A DNA stretch of 64,000 nt from Euglena gracilis. Its lineage: Eukaryota > Euglenida > Euglenophyceae > Euglenales. The stretch covers positions 72,916,308 through 72,980,307 of the forward strand of contig CP154954.1 of assembly GCA_039621445.1 (NCBI GenBank). The letters run 5' to 3'. The position numbers and the translations under genes are program-made. Positions within the stretch are counted from its first letter, which is position 1; each line of letters starts with the position of its first letter. The notes under the pieces are model-generated. The model saw nothing but the letters and a program-made list of their open reading frames with translations, was not told the origin of the DNA and did not search any database. Shown piece after piece: positions 28,886 to 42,278 of this stretch.

Positions 28886-29143
28886 TCAGGAGAAAACCTC
28901 TACGAATACAGGCTGGGAAACAACACGACGCATAATCCATCCATCGGACCCATCCCCGGCACGGGCCAATAAGAACACGTCGTGCAGGGCGCGGCCGACC
29001 TCCAGCGTGGCGTCGTCCTCCTCCATGCTTTTGATCTGGTACATCCACTCGTCCTCTTTCTTGCAGCCTCGCCGCTCAACCGGCTCCCAGAAGAGGACGT
29101 CCCGGAACCACAGGCGGGGGCAGCAGCGGAAGCCGTACTTCAC
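28886..29143 (-). CDS. Gene 3 last exon: C-terminal tail to TGA
   Basis: Acceptor CCCTCGCGCAG, phase 0. It reads [20 protein letters not shown], then [17 protein letters not shown] and VEVFS before TGA at 28888-28886. It follows the cyclase core directly, where family members have a short helical tail. The [13 protein letters not shown] words suggest a regulatory end but have no known function to me. Confidence 0.7.
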   Translation of the reverse strand: MKYGFRCCPRLWFRDVLFWEPVERRGCKKEDEWMYQIKSMEEDDATLEVGRALHDVFLLARAGDGSDGWIMRRVVSQPVFVEVFS

Positions 29144-32100
29144 CTGCGCGAGGGGATGAGGAGGACGAGGACGAGGAGGAAAAGGACGAGGAGAGTCCAT
29201 TCAAAAGGTTCACGTACCACCCGCTGTCTTCAACTCTCCCTTCCAGGCACATTTACCAACCCTCAGATCCCTCCCAAAATTCCCAAAGGCAGCAAAGTTC
29301 ATACCTAAATGGTTACCCCCCCCCGGGAAACTGTCACCTGACAGGTTGGCCAGTACCGGGGACCCTGACAACTTCCTATACTGACAGGTTGGCCGGTACC
29401 AGGGACCCTGATAGTTTCCCGGGCGGGAACCTGACAGTTTCCCGGGAAGGGCATTCCAAGGGAAAGTCAATGAAAAATGACCCTGGCAGGTTGGCCGGTA
29501 CCGGGGACCCTGACAACTTCCTACACTGACATACTGACAGGTTGGCCGGTACCGGAGACCCTGACAGTTTCCCGGGCGGGACCCTGACAGGTTCTCGGGC
29601 ATGACAGTTTCCCGGGGGGGGGGGGTAGGTATACAAAAAGTATTGTCCTGCGTGGGATTTAACCTGGTTTGCTGATATTCGGCACAGCGGGGGGGGGGGG
29701 GTCGAAACCTTACCCGCCCCATGAAACACAAGCTTGCTGCTCAAATAGATTCCACAGGTGCCAGAAATTTATTCACAAAAAAATGTGACGCTGACTGAAA
29801 AAGCCTTGCTGTGCCTTGGACACGGGTGTCGTAAACGAGATGAAAAGGCAGGTGGCTCTCGTTTTGGGGTCACACTGAGGGTGAAAACTGATAGGGCGAT
29901 AGCCGAGGTGTTCGATGCCGCACAGTCGCAAAACGTGTTTTGCCTTAGGGAGGGACACAAACCTCCTGTTGCACCGCACTCGACAGCAGAATGGTGCAGC
30001 CCAGCGGGACGGCCACCTCCTGCATCACGACGTCCACGGCGTTGGCAATCTCGGGCCCGCCCACCACGAAGAACCGCTGCCCAGCCGCACTGACGGTGGC
30101 CACCGTGGAGGGCCCGTGCCCGATGCCCACCAGCAGCCGGGCTGCAGGGGCGTCTGATGCGGCTGAATGCACACTGACCACCCGTAAATGAGGAAACCCC
30201 CTCAGGAAGTTGCCCCCCAAGCTTGTACTGTCAGACTTGTCAGGTGACAACTTCCCCGGGGGGGGGGGGGGGCTCTCAAGAGCAATTCTCTCAAAGGTGT
30301 TGGTGACTTGTGCGTTGGAGATGGAATCTCAATGAAAAAGTCCTGTGGATGCAGGTGGATTCTGGGAGGGGTAAAAGTGTCCAACGACTGGTGAGCTCTG
30401 TCCTCCCACCGGGGGGGGGGGGGGGGCGCTTGTTAGAAATAGGGTTCTGAAGAAAATGGTGTCCGCCAACTCGGGGGTCAGTTGTTAGAGAAAAAAAAAG
30501 TCTGCAGAGGGGGGTCTCGGGACCCCCCCCAAAATAGGTAAACTTTTTCCTTCTTTGCATTTTTCCACAATTTTTCCCCAAAAAGTGCCCAAGCTGGCAT
30601 TTTTTAGTCAACTTTGGAATTGCAAATTTTTGCACTTTGCGCCGCGCAAAACTGGCCATTCCTCCGAAAAGGTGTCCTCCGACCAACCGGGGGGCCGTTA
30701 GGCACTGGGGGTCTTTGGACATGTGGGGTAGCACCAAAACACACCCCTGGTCGGACGTCACCCGCAAATCCCGCTGGCAAGGTCTGCTCCATGCAGGCCA
30801 ACTCCATCGCCAGCGCCGCCGCCTGCAGGGGGCACCAGGCAGCCACTTAGGTCCCATGCCCCCCCCCCCCCGGGGGGTCTCCAAACTCGTCCCTTCACTG
30901 GGGGGCGGGGGAAGCACCTCCGGCAACCCACCCCTATGGGTCCCGCCTCGCCCGGGATCGCCCAACACCAACCTGCATCGCCCGGCACCGGCTTTCCAGT
31001 CCCTGATGGTGCCCATGCTGCTCCTTGGTGTGTTTGGAAAGTTGTGGCAGTTCCCTTAAAAGCAGGGGAAATTTTGGTGTGTCTCCACACTAAAAACAAC
31101 TGGCTGCTTCTGGCATCTTTGGCTCCTTCTTACTGCTTGTTGGTTGTTTTGACGACTTCTGGCCATTTCTGAGGAGCGTTGGCTGCTTCTGGCTGCTTTG
31201 GTGCTTTGGCGACTTACTGCTTTTTGCCGCTTTTCACAACGTTTGGCCTGTAGTCCTTGAAAGAAGTGTTTCAGAGGCAGAAGCAGCAAGCAGCAGCCAA
31301 AGATGGCAAAATGTGGCCAAAAATGGCCTACAAGTCATCAAAAGTGACCAAAAGCACCCGTCAAAAGCAGCAAAAAGGCAGACAAAAGCAGCAACAGGCA
31401 ATAAAAAGTGGGCAAAAGATCAATGATATTCATGACAGACTAATCGCACTTACCATGCCGACGCCCCGGAAGTGGATGAAACGTAAGCGGGTGGGGGTCC
31501 GACGTGACAACTTCCAACCAAGGGGTACCATATGAGCCCCCACTCAATTGGAATAAAAAAGCCCTCCTTGCAGGTGGTGTCAACCAGATGTTTTCTTAGC
31601 AATCCCGGAAAGAGGCCCCTTAGCAGACGCACACCCTGGGTGTCAGTTTTTGCGCCCCAAACAAATTTATCTTGAAAATGGCCATTTTCGGGCCCTCGGT
31701 ACCTTTGTTGCCAGGAGGACTGCTTTGGCCCCCTGGCCGTACCTTCTACCATGGCCCTGGCCAAGCGGGGGGGGGGGGGGGTTGTTGGGGGCTTGCTTGT
31801 GACTTTCCTTAAGAGGGTGTCACCACCATTGGCACTGGGGGAAGAGCCTGGTCGGGTCCACCAGGCTTCTTTTGAAGACCCCCGGCCCGGCACCACTGCT
31901 GGAGGTCACTCCCTCAGAAAAAATCTGGCCGTCCAAGGGCATTTCCCAAAAAAAAATCGGCGCTTCGCGCCGAAACCCATACCCGGACCTCTGGCCCGGA
32001 CTCCCCTCTGGGGGAGGGTCGAGCCCGGACCCACCCACCCACCCACCCGCCCCGGGAGACTTCTAAGTTAAAAAGGAGTGCGCTCCCCACCCACCATTGT

Positions 32101-35100
32101 GGACCCCTGCAGGGGTTTTCTTAAGGACCCCCTGGAGGGGGGGGTCCAGCCTCTGGCTGGCAAAAAGGCTGCTGGCTGGAAGTGAGCTGCTGGCTGGGCC
32201 CCCCCCTCGGGGGGGTATAGGGGGGAGAGGGGGGGGGGGAGGGGGCTGGAGGGGGCTGGGCTGGGCTGGGCTGGGTCGATGAAAAACAAAATTTTCTAAA
32301 ACATTTTTTCCATTTTCGACATTTTGATGGATGGAGCTTGGTCAAGGCTGGGGCCCTGTGATTGGGAAGCTGTAATGAGGGGAAAAAATGCAGGCATAGG
32401 TGAGCTGGGCAGCCCAGTTTGCTGGCCGGCCTGCGGCCGGCTAGCCCGGCCTTCGGCCGGCTGGCCGGCTGGACCCAACTTTATTTCACTCGACCCCCGG
32501 GGGGGGGGGGGGTCTCCCAGCCCGAATTTGGGCTGCTGGCTGGATTTGAGCTGCTGGCTGGCTGGACCCCCCCCGGGGGGGTAGGGTACCCTCCGGCTTA
32601 AGAAAACCCCTGGACCCCTGGGATGGGAGGCTTGCAAGCGGTGGCCCGGCAGGGCCCCGGCACACTGCGCGGACACGTTCCAGTGCAGCGCCACGGAGTC
32701 GTACGTCACCTTGTCGATGGTCGCCCCGTGGCCCTTCCCCAGCGTCACCACGTGGGCCGCGACTGCGGTGGCCAGCTGAGTCTACAGGCCTGACTGGCGG
32801 GGCTGACAAACCGGAGATTCCTAATTCTGAGGTGTGGGGGGGGGGGGGATTCGGACCCCCCCCCAACCCACTCCGCCGTGGACTTGGAAAAATACGGCTC
32901 AGGGTTCAGTTGAAGGTGAAGCTACCACAAGGAAAATTGTTGGTCCTCTGACTTTTGGGGGAAAGGCTCAAAAAAGGTTGCATCGTGCACAGTTTCAACA
33001 TTTTCAGAGGGGGCAACTCCTCGAATAACCCAAAAACAACAAAATAAATCATTTTTGAACCAAAAGAGTACAACATGATTTTGTTCAAATATCTATAAAA
33101 TGCATTCTCTCCAACATACAATCAATGTGTTGTTGTGTATCAATTACTTTTGAATTACTAAATCAACAAAAATTTCGGGAACCCAGAAACTCAGAGCACC
33201 AAATAGAAGTAACTAAAATTGACTCAAAAAAACAGGTATTCTTGAGTATTTAAAAGTGACTTGAAGAAAACGGGACATAAATCCTTCTCAATTGTGCAGA
33301 CTTTGGAAGGAAAATTCTTGGAATTTTGGCATTTGGCTAAGTAGGAGGTGGTGGTGGGCTGTCTGCCTGGCATCCCAGTCCAATATTCCAACATTAGCAT
33401 CTTCCGCCCTTTGAAAAACAAAGTATATCTCCAAGTTGAATGGGACCCCTCAAAAGAATGTCTAGAATGTCCCAGATGCAGGTGATGGACAGGGGGGATT
33501 ATTCACTGGGCCCCAGCTTTTTCACTTGGCCAAGGCAGCACTTCGGAGAATTTATCACCCTGGGGGACAGATTGATTTGCCTCCCCAGGCAACAACAACA
33601 AATTGCAACATTTTGTGGCCCGGTGGCCCCACTGGGAGGCACAACCAGATGCAATAATGAATAATTATCGAACCAACCAATTGGACAACCAGTGGCTCAT
33701 CCGCACGAGGAGGTATCTCAATTCTGGCCTGGCCGCCCGTGTTTGTCTGCTTCATGCTCTGCCTCGATCACGAAGCGTACAAACATGTATGTGCAGAAAT
33801 GGGTCCGCCTCTGCTGAGACTGCTGCTGAGATGGCGGCCTGCTAGAACTCTGTTTCAGGGGGGTCCAAGAACGGAAACGGCTGCTGGAGTGTTGCTGGAA
33901 TGGCAAATTAGGCAGCACAGCAACACAACACCGATGCCTACGAAGTCCTTTCTACGCATATATTTGGGGGTGCTGCAAGTCTAATTTAAACAATTTTTTT
34001 ACCAACCCCCGGGGGAGGGGGACATGGTTCCAAAACCAGTAAGTCACGTTTTTTGTTTGGGAAAGCCAGTAACTGACCCCCCCCTCCGGGTCAGACACTC
34101 TGGAATCCATGGAAAATTTGCTCACAAATGTGTCCTGGCAAGATCCATATGACAGGACGGGGACCCAGGCAGGTGCGGCGGAAGCGGTCGGCGTGACTTC
34201 CAAGCGAAGTGTCGGAGACGCGCGCACCGTTGCCAGGAGGGAATGACAGATTTTCAGCAGGTGGGCGGGTGGGGACATGGTATTAAGCAGTTAAGCGAGG
34301 GGGGGGTGAAAGCGGGGAGGAAGAGGCCGGGTGGGTCGACCACCCGTGCCCTCGGGGAACAAGGAAAAAAACTTGTGGGGCTTCAAAAATGCCCCAAAAT
34401 CGCGCTTTTCTGGTTTTTTTCAACAAACCTGACAAAACATATGTGAAAAGCACAAATATTCCAGCGGAAGGGGTGGGGGAGAGAAAAATTCTTGACTCCC
34501 AGACCCTCCCAGCCTGGAGGGGGGTGGTCGGACCAACCTCTGACTCCCTGGGGGGTCAGACCCTCCAACCCCTGTTCAAAAAAGCACGCTCACCAATCCT
34601 TGTGGGTGGCACATCATACCTACCTACCCCAAAGCTGCACGGTTTTCTGGGGGGGGGGGGTTCACCGTGGACGTTCCAAGTGACAAGTCAGCAAGGGACA
34701 AGGGGGACCCTTCCTTGGGTTCCTTTGGGGGGGCGGGGGCAATGAAAAGCTCGCCCGTTGAGTGCGGTTCAAAGAAGGAGGTATCCCAAGGCGGGAGTGG
34801 CAACATTTGCTGGGCAGCGGATGAACGTTTTGTGGAAGCCATTAACTGGCCACTGCATCCGCGGAGAAGGATGGGAGGCGGCTGGCCCAGCCTGATGACC
34901 CATAAGATAGCCATGACATACTGAGCGCATGTCCACGCCAACAGTTCCACATGACCATTCAGCCCCGGATGACAATCGGCAGGCAGGGAGAGGGGGGCAG
35001 AACGGGAAGGCCTGGTGGGGGGGGGGTCAATCCCCCACCCACCACCGTGGCTGTTCCGCCGATTCCCGTTCTGCCCTGGGGGGGGGGGGGCAGGGTTGCA

Positions 35101-37379
35101 GTGTTCCTTCCCGGTCACGGCCCGCCCGGCGCACGCCCGAGGGGTCGTCGGCAGCGCTCACCGGGGCCCGATTGTTGGTTTCGGCAGGCATGGCCCCTTC
35201 CATTGTGCTGCCTGTACGGCGCCCGGCAACCGGAGTGATGTGGTGCCCCCCCCCAAATAAGACCTCCAAGAATAAGAGCCCCCTGGGCCAATCAGCCAAA
35301 AATACAAAAGACCCCCAACTTTGGACCCCCCCCTGACTACTGAATATCTTATCTGAAAAATCAAGGGGAAAAAAACCAACTTCAGGCACAAAAATAAAAA
35401 TAAAAATAACTTCGGGTTTTTGAAGTGCAAAAGTAAGTAAATATTGTGTGATTTACACATGACTCAAAGCGAATTTCAGGTTGACCTCTTCGGCCAGTTC
35501 TGGCCGACCCCGGGGGTGGTGGTCTGGAACCAAGAGTCAGTCAGTCACCACCCATGGGATCACTTTAAGCAATATGGTCCAGTGACGCCCAGAAGCAAAA
35601 GAAACTCTGACCCACTGTGGCTGGGGAGGCAGCCATGGCCGTGGCCGTGCGCGACCACCACCGTGCGGCTGGACAACGAGCTGTGGACGGAGGCCCGCGA
35701 CGACGCGGAGGTTGTTGGCGGCAGGCGGGACCTTCCGTGAGCAGGAGCCTGAGGACCACACCAGTGCTCATCACCCGGGGGGGGGATTACGTTCCTCTTC
35801 CAAAGAACAGTGAGTCACTTTTGAAAACCAGTCACCCACTTCCGACCCCCCTTGGCCTAAAGGCAGTGGGTTTTGGCCAACCCGGGTGGCCACTTGCAGT
35901 TGTTCCTGCCAACTCCACCCTGGGGGAAAACCAGTCAATCACTGCCAGTCAATCACTTCAAACACCTCCCCGGAGGTGGAGTCAGACACACTTTGAGCAA
36001 TGGTATGGTGGTATATGGTATGATATGCAATGGTACGGTGGTATGGCAGCCATTGGCAGCCATTCACTGATGGGGGGGGAGGGGGTGTGCTGGTATTGGG
36101 TTTCAGTCAATCCGCCTGAGGGGTTGTTAGAATTGGAATCCAGCGGATGGGCAAAATTGCTGTCAAACAAAAATTTTGCAATACTTTTTGACTTTCCGCC
36201 ATCGGTGTCCTCAAATAACTCAAGCGGGGAAGCAGCGGGGCCCACCTGGGCCTGTCGTCGCCAGTCCCCCGGGGGGGCCGCCGCGCATGCCCCTTGGGGG
36301 GCTCCTCCCCGTCCTTGACGGCCTGCAGCTGGGCCATCAGCTGGTCCGGGATGAAGGGCTGGGGTGGGGGGACAGGCGGACGGGGGGGGGGGCTGACGCA
36401 TACACGGGTGACGCAGAAAACGTTTCTGAGTGTTGATGCGGCGAGCCACGTTTGCGTGAAAATGGAGGTGCATAGGCAGAGACACCCGAGCACCAACTTG
36501 CAAACCAGCCTCTCTCTCACACGCAACATTGGCGACCACAAACTCTCGCCGTGGAGGTCAGCCCATCCACCCACCCAGACGCATAGATGCAGTGTGACTG
36601 ACCCACTCCCCCGCATTGACGAGCCTGCCCCCCGCCTGACCTCCACCAGCAACGTGACGATGTGCAGGAAGGCAAGCTGGATCTTGGTGGGCTTGGCGAG
36701 GTCGGCCAGCCACGACACGGCCTCCATGTCGAAGCAGGCGATGGCCTCCGCACCAGGATTCTTTTTCAGGCCCTCGGGGGGGGGTCCCTCACCCCAAATC
36801 AGGCCGTCTGAGGCCATTTCCAAAAATATTTTTGGCGCGTTGCGCCAAAACCCATACCAGGGCCAGGGGGGGGGGGTTCGGCCCTGGACCCACCTCCCCC
36901 CAGGGGGGGGTCTTTGGCTTGAAAAGAAGCCTGCTCCGCACAGTCCTCCGCCACCTTGACGTCGGACACCTGCTTCTGGAGGGCCTGCATGTCGGCGGCA
37001 GGGCCCCAAAGGCATTCTTCTTTCGCCAGAAGCCGCCCTAAAGCCCCGCCACCCACCCGCAAAAGATCGGCACCCACCCAATACACCCCCTTGGGTGCCC
37101 CCCCCCCGGGGGGGAGGGGGGGTCTGGGGGACCCACCCACTTTTGCCGAAAATGGCCAAAAATGCTAAAAATACCTTTTTCAAAATTTTCGGCGCCTTTG
37201 GCGCCAAAAAAGATATACCCACCAGCCCCCCACCCCCACCCCCAGGGGGAGAGGGACCCACCCACCCTACCCACCCCTCCCCCCCGGGGGGGAGGGGGTC
37301 CAAGACTAAAAAAAACCTACCACGCACGCACGCACGCACACACGCATGCATGCACGCACGCTCGCGCACGCACACACAA

Positions 37380-37416
<37 letters not shown>

Positions 37417-40400
37417 TTATGAGCCAGTGGCAGTTTGTCAGTTTGTCACAGTTGTGCTGACGCTTGGACGTCGTCTTAGGGTCACGCAACGGAAGGCCTG
37501 GGGGGGGGGGACTATGGTGAATGAACCAATGGCCCCCAAAAGGGGGTGATGCTTCATTGTGTGCGGGTCCAAGCTCTCGGACACTACAACGTTCTGACCA
37601 CGTCCCACCAACAATTGCGGAAATGCGCTTGACACCCAAACTGTTTTGATACATGTCGGTAAACAGGTTCGAAAAACAAGCCTGCCGTAGTACTGTGGTA
37701 GTACCACCACTAACTGGCGGTCAATGACCAAGGGGGTTGCGATACCCCTCCGGGGGGGGGGGGTCGCAAGAAGCAGAAGGGGGGTGGCGATACCCCAGGG
37801 GGTCATTGCACAAAGGGGGTATTTTGTAGGCGCTCTGACCCCGCCTGGATTTCCGCACGTACCACAGGCCCGGGATGGCGAGGACAACAAACGCGCCGAT
37901 GCAACCAAGCACCTCCAGGAACTTGGCATTTTGATGGTGCTGTCGGGATTTGTCGGGGGTTGTCGGGATTTCTCAGGATGTGTCAAGTTTTTGTCAGGTT
38001 TTGTCGGGTTTTGTCGGGTTTTGTAGGGATTTGTCGGGATTTGTTGGGTTTTGTCGCTGGAGGTGCTTGGACGCAACCACCCGCCACGATGGGCGCGACA
38101 TCGACGGATGGCACACAGGGCGGCACCGGGTGCTTCCTGGTTTGTTGCATGGGTTGGCGGTCGGTGGCAATGTCAGGGCTACCCCTCCCGGGAAGGTTTG
38201 CCACCTGACAGCGTCCCAACAAGTCAGCAAGGACGGACCCAGGCTGACGGCTTTTTGGGCGGGAAGGTGCGGGGAGGAACAACTTCCTGGGGGGGGGGGA
38301 CCTGGACCTGCTCGAGAATTTGTCTCCTGTTTTCATATTAGCTATTACCTTCATGGTGCTCTCTTCATGGTTTTGGGTGTGGCTTGAACAGAATCTTGTC
38401 CAGAATCTTGTCCCGCTCCCCCCTCCCCTACCGGCCAGATGACGCAAAAGAGTTCCTGTTTAATGACCCCGTTGATCAGAGGACAGGCGGCCATGAGTCA
38501 GATTGGCTACACTCTGCCCGAAGGGGGAAAAATTAAATATTCCTGAAATACACATTTTTTCACCTTGAAAAAAAAAATCGCTTTGCATTAAGAAAACTTC
38601 GAAAACCTTCGAAAAAGACAAGAGAGTTGGGGACGAAATCGTCAGCAAATGCGGGGGGGGGGGGGGGGGGGAGGGTTGGGGGGAGCTTTGACCAAGGAGG
38701 GCAGGAATTGACACCCAATCATTGTATCGGGGTCAAAAAAGTGAGCCTTTCTGGCTTTCGGCGCCTTCGGCTCCAGAAGGGTTTTGGCCGACTGCTCAAG
38801 TACTTTTGGCCATGTGCCCTACCCCACCCCGCGGGGTAAGAGCTGGGTGCCCTGCAGTGCCTGCCCAACCAGGTACCCACTACTCACTACCTGGCTGGGG
38901 ACGACAATCTCTGGGCAGGACCTCGACAAGAAATGTGTCCGAGAAAATGTGCCGAGAACTGAGATATCGCGACTAACTGATTGCCACAGGAAAACCTGGT
39001 GAAGTCTGTGCTGTTCCCGGGGGGAGGCCCAAAGCCAGCTGAGCACAATTGTTTTGGCGACAAGAGTCACGACCATGGCGGAGAGGCTTCGGCCTGGCCC
39101 AGCGCCCCCCTGCCCGACGTGGGCGGCGCGGGGGGGGGGGAGGCCAGGGCCGGCCACTCGTCCATGCATTTGATGGGAAACCAGGTGGAGGAGGGGGAGG
39201 GGGTGGGGGCTGGAGGGGGCAGAGTTGGGGGAGCACTGTCCACCCTGAGCCTGACGCCAGACAGGTTGGCTGGCAACCCCGGCCAGGCCCCCCCGGGCAC
39301 GGGGGGGGGGGGTGGGTCAGTAAACCACCCCCAAAATATTAAGCCCCCCTCCCCGAGGGGGTTTGGTTTTGCCGCCCAAGGATAAAGCCCCCCCCCGATG
39401 CGGAGCCAGACGCTGGTGTCACTCGGGAAAAAGTAGAAAAATCTTGCGTGGGTTTTTTTCACCAGAAATGTTCCAATTTGGATAAGAATTGCACCCATCT
39501 GTGAAAAACAGGAGGTACACAGCAAAAATTGGGCATAAAATTGGTATTTGGCCACGATGGAAGGCTGCCGAAAGTCATAGAGGCCACCCGAAAAAGTTTG
39601 ATTTACCCCCAAAAATATAAAGCCTCCCCCAAATATAAACCCTCCCTTAGGGTGTTGAACTACTGTCCAAAAAAAGAAATCCAGGGGCTTTATATTTGGG
39701 GGGGGGGGGGTTACGAACTTGCCCCCCCCCCAGCCCAGGAAGTCACCCCACAAACCAGCTAGCACAGCCCCGGGGAAACTTTCTCAGGGAGGCCTTGTGG
39801 TGGACTGTCCGACTCGAAAAGTCAGCCGGAATAGGCCGCAAAATGACAACTCCCCAGCAAGCATCGTTTTGTTTTTGGCAAACCCCAGGGGGTAGGGGCG
39901 GGTGGGGAGGGGGGGTTGGGGGTCCAGTCCCCCCCAGCAAATTGTCCCTTGGAAATGGCAATTTTTGGGTAACGGGGACCCTCGATGCTGGGCACAACTT
40001 TACTGGAAAGCGTGGTGGGGGTCGGACAGGGTATTTAATGGGCGGGAAGAGGGGGAGGTCCGACCCGGAGGGGGGAGGGGCGGGGGCGGTCGGACCCCTT
40101 CCCCCTTTGCAAAAAATTTTTCTGGCGACTTGTGCCAAAAAAAAATTGGCACCTTGAAAAAGGCCCGAAAATCGAGTTTCTGCGCACTTTTGGTGAAGAA
40201 TCAGTCAAAACATGCACCAAATTTTTTCATCTTTACCAGCCCCCCAAATATTTTTAAGGTGGAACCCCCCCCCCGAAGGGGGGCCTGGACCCGGGGGGGG
40301 GGGGTGTCCGCCCCCCCCCGCAAAAGTCACCCCACAAACCCTTGCAGTCCACCACAGGCCTTGTGGTGGACTGTCCGATAAAAAAAGTCAGCCGGAAGGG

Positions 40401-42246
40401 ATGGCAGCACCCATGGAGTTTTTGTTTTTGGCAAACCCTGGGGGGGGGGTGGGGGGGGCGGGGGCTGGAGTTCTACCTTGGGGAGGGGGGTGAGTCGAAA
40501 ATTCCCGCCCTGGGGGACACAAACGTCCTGAAAAAAACTGAGAATATCTTCCTGTCATCATCGTGTTATCAACCCCCCCATTTTTAAAGAATGGTTGTAC
40601 CAGAAAAACACTTGCTTCTTCTGGCGAAGTTATGCAGGGACAAGAACAGGGCGTTCGCAGCCTTTGCAGCTGGGGAGACAGTTGCAGTCAACTGTCAACA
40701 ATGGCAAACTGGTCTCAAGTCCCACCCTCTTGTTCCGGGCCAGCATGATCAGTCTTGTATTTGGGTCCGCTAGTGGCTGAGTGATTGTATGACCTCCAAT
40801 TTGGGGTTTTGACTTGCATTATTAAGGCAAATTGCGGTGAAACCTCGGAAAGGTCTGCTCGGAACGGATCTGTCATGACCTGCTATGGAGATGGAACGGA
40901 TCTGTTCGGGCGGGGGAAGTGAGCACTGGACACACGAGATCGCGGGAAATTGCGGGGCGTTTGATTTGCATATGCATTTTTTCTGCCGGCTCTTCAACTA
41001 CCCCAGGGTCTCTGGGGAGGTGCTCCTTTGGGAGGCAGATGGCGGGTGCAGCTGCCTGGACAACCGCCAGCAGCGCCAGCCCGAAGCCCTCCAGCGCAGC
41101 AGCGGTGTTGTTGTCCCTGAAGGCCCAGAGGAGGAAGGCCAGCGCCAGGGCGGTGACGGAGTCGATGGTGGCGTTGCATTGCGGCGTTGGGGGTAAGCAC
41201 CGGGCGGCTTGCCAGACAATGCAGCAAACCAATACATGTGCATTGATGCGATTGCACCTGAAAATTGCATTGAACAATACATTGCAATTGATACATGTGC
41301 ACCTGCCCCCCCCCCCCGGAAACAATTGGCAACCTCCAATGATGGCAACATCCTCTTTCAGAGTACGCTCCTGGAATTCATCAAGAGAACGCAAGTGCGC
41401 AAGCGGGGCTTAATCGGTACAACGAGGTACACCGGCAAAGACAGCGGGTAGCAGGCCGCGCTGCTTGAAGCCGCGAGATCCAGCCCGGCGGGGGCGGGCC
41501 GATGTGTGGTCTCCGGGGACCAAAGTGCATCCCGCCGGACAATTTCCGGCACCGCTTCTTTTCAGGGCCAGTGGACGACTTGATCTGCCAGCAGAGCGTC
41601 ACTTGATTCCCCGCCCGGGGGGAAATGAGCGTTCCCGACGGCTGGAGAATAAGCACTGGTTGGGAAAATGCTGGGCGGTGTAATGGTGACGGCGTTTTCT
41701 CCTTGGGGGGGGGGGTGCCAAACTGGACCAGGAAAAGGCACAACAGAGTCCAAAGGGGCTGTCAAATAAAGATACATAGTCCCCACATACATCTGCTTTT
41801 GGTGTTCTTTCAGTTCAGCCTCAATTCGAGCCCAGTCCGATACGACCCTTGCTCTTCGGAACTGAACCGGATTTTAGATTCATCAGTCTAAAAGAAGGGC
41901 TGCTGCCTGGCTAGAACCAACCACCAGGGGGGGGGGGGCCTCCTCCCAGTACGCCCTATCTGTAAGTGACCACAATCAACACTTAATGAGAACGTCTGCA
42001 ACATCAGGCCCAGGAGACGTTCAGACACCGTATCTGAAGATCTACCATTTGATTGTTGACCCCCCCAAGTTATACCCCCCGGGGTGCTATTTTGTCATCC
42101 GAAATCCCAGCCCGGGGCGGGGGATATTATTGGGGGGGAGTGGAGGTAAAGCACCCCAAAATTTTCGAAATTTTTTGTATTCCCATAGGGAACAAATAGC
42201 GCCCAAAACCCCCCTTTTTCATTTTTGTGGCATTATTCTATAATAT

Positions 42247-42278
<32 letters not shown>

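Noticed and set aside
36107-37654. A 515-codon minus-strand open frame
   Set aside because: It contains three real gene 3 exons but also reads straight through an element and two introns; splice signals and TSDs divide it.
38973-39320. Extra gene 3 exon between PstS B and the juxtamembrane segment
   Set aside because: GC-rich frames exist (for example [17 protein letters not shown]) but poly-G runs break every frame and no splice sites agree, so it was left out.
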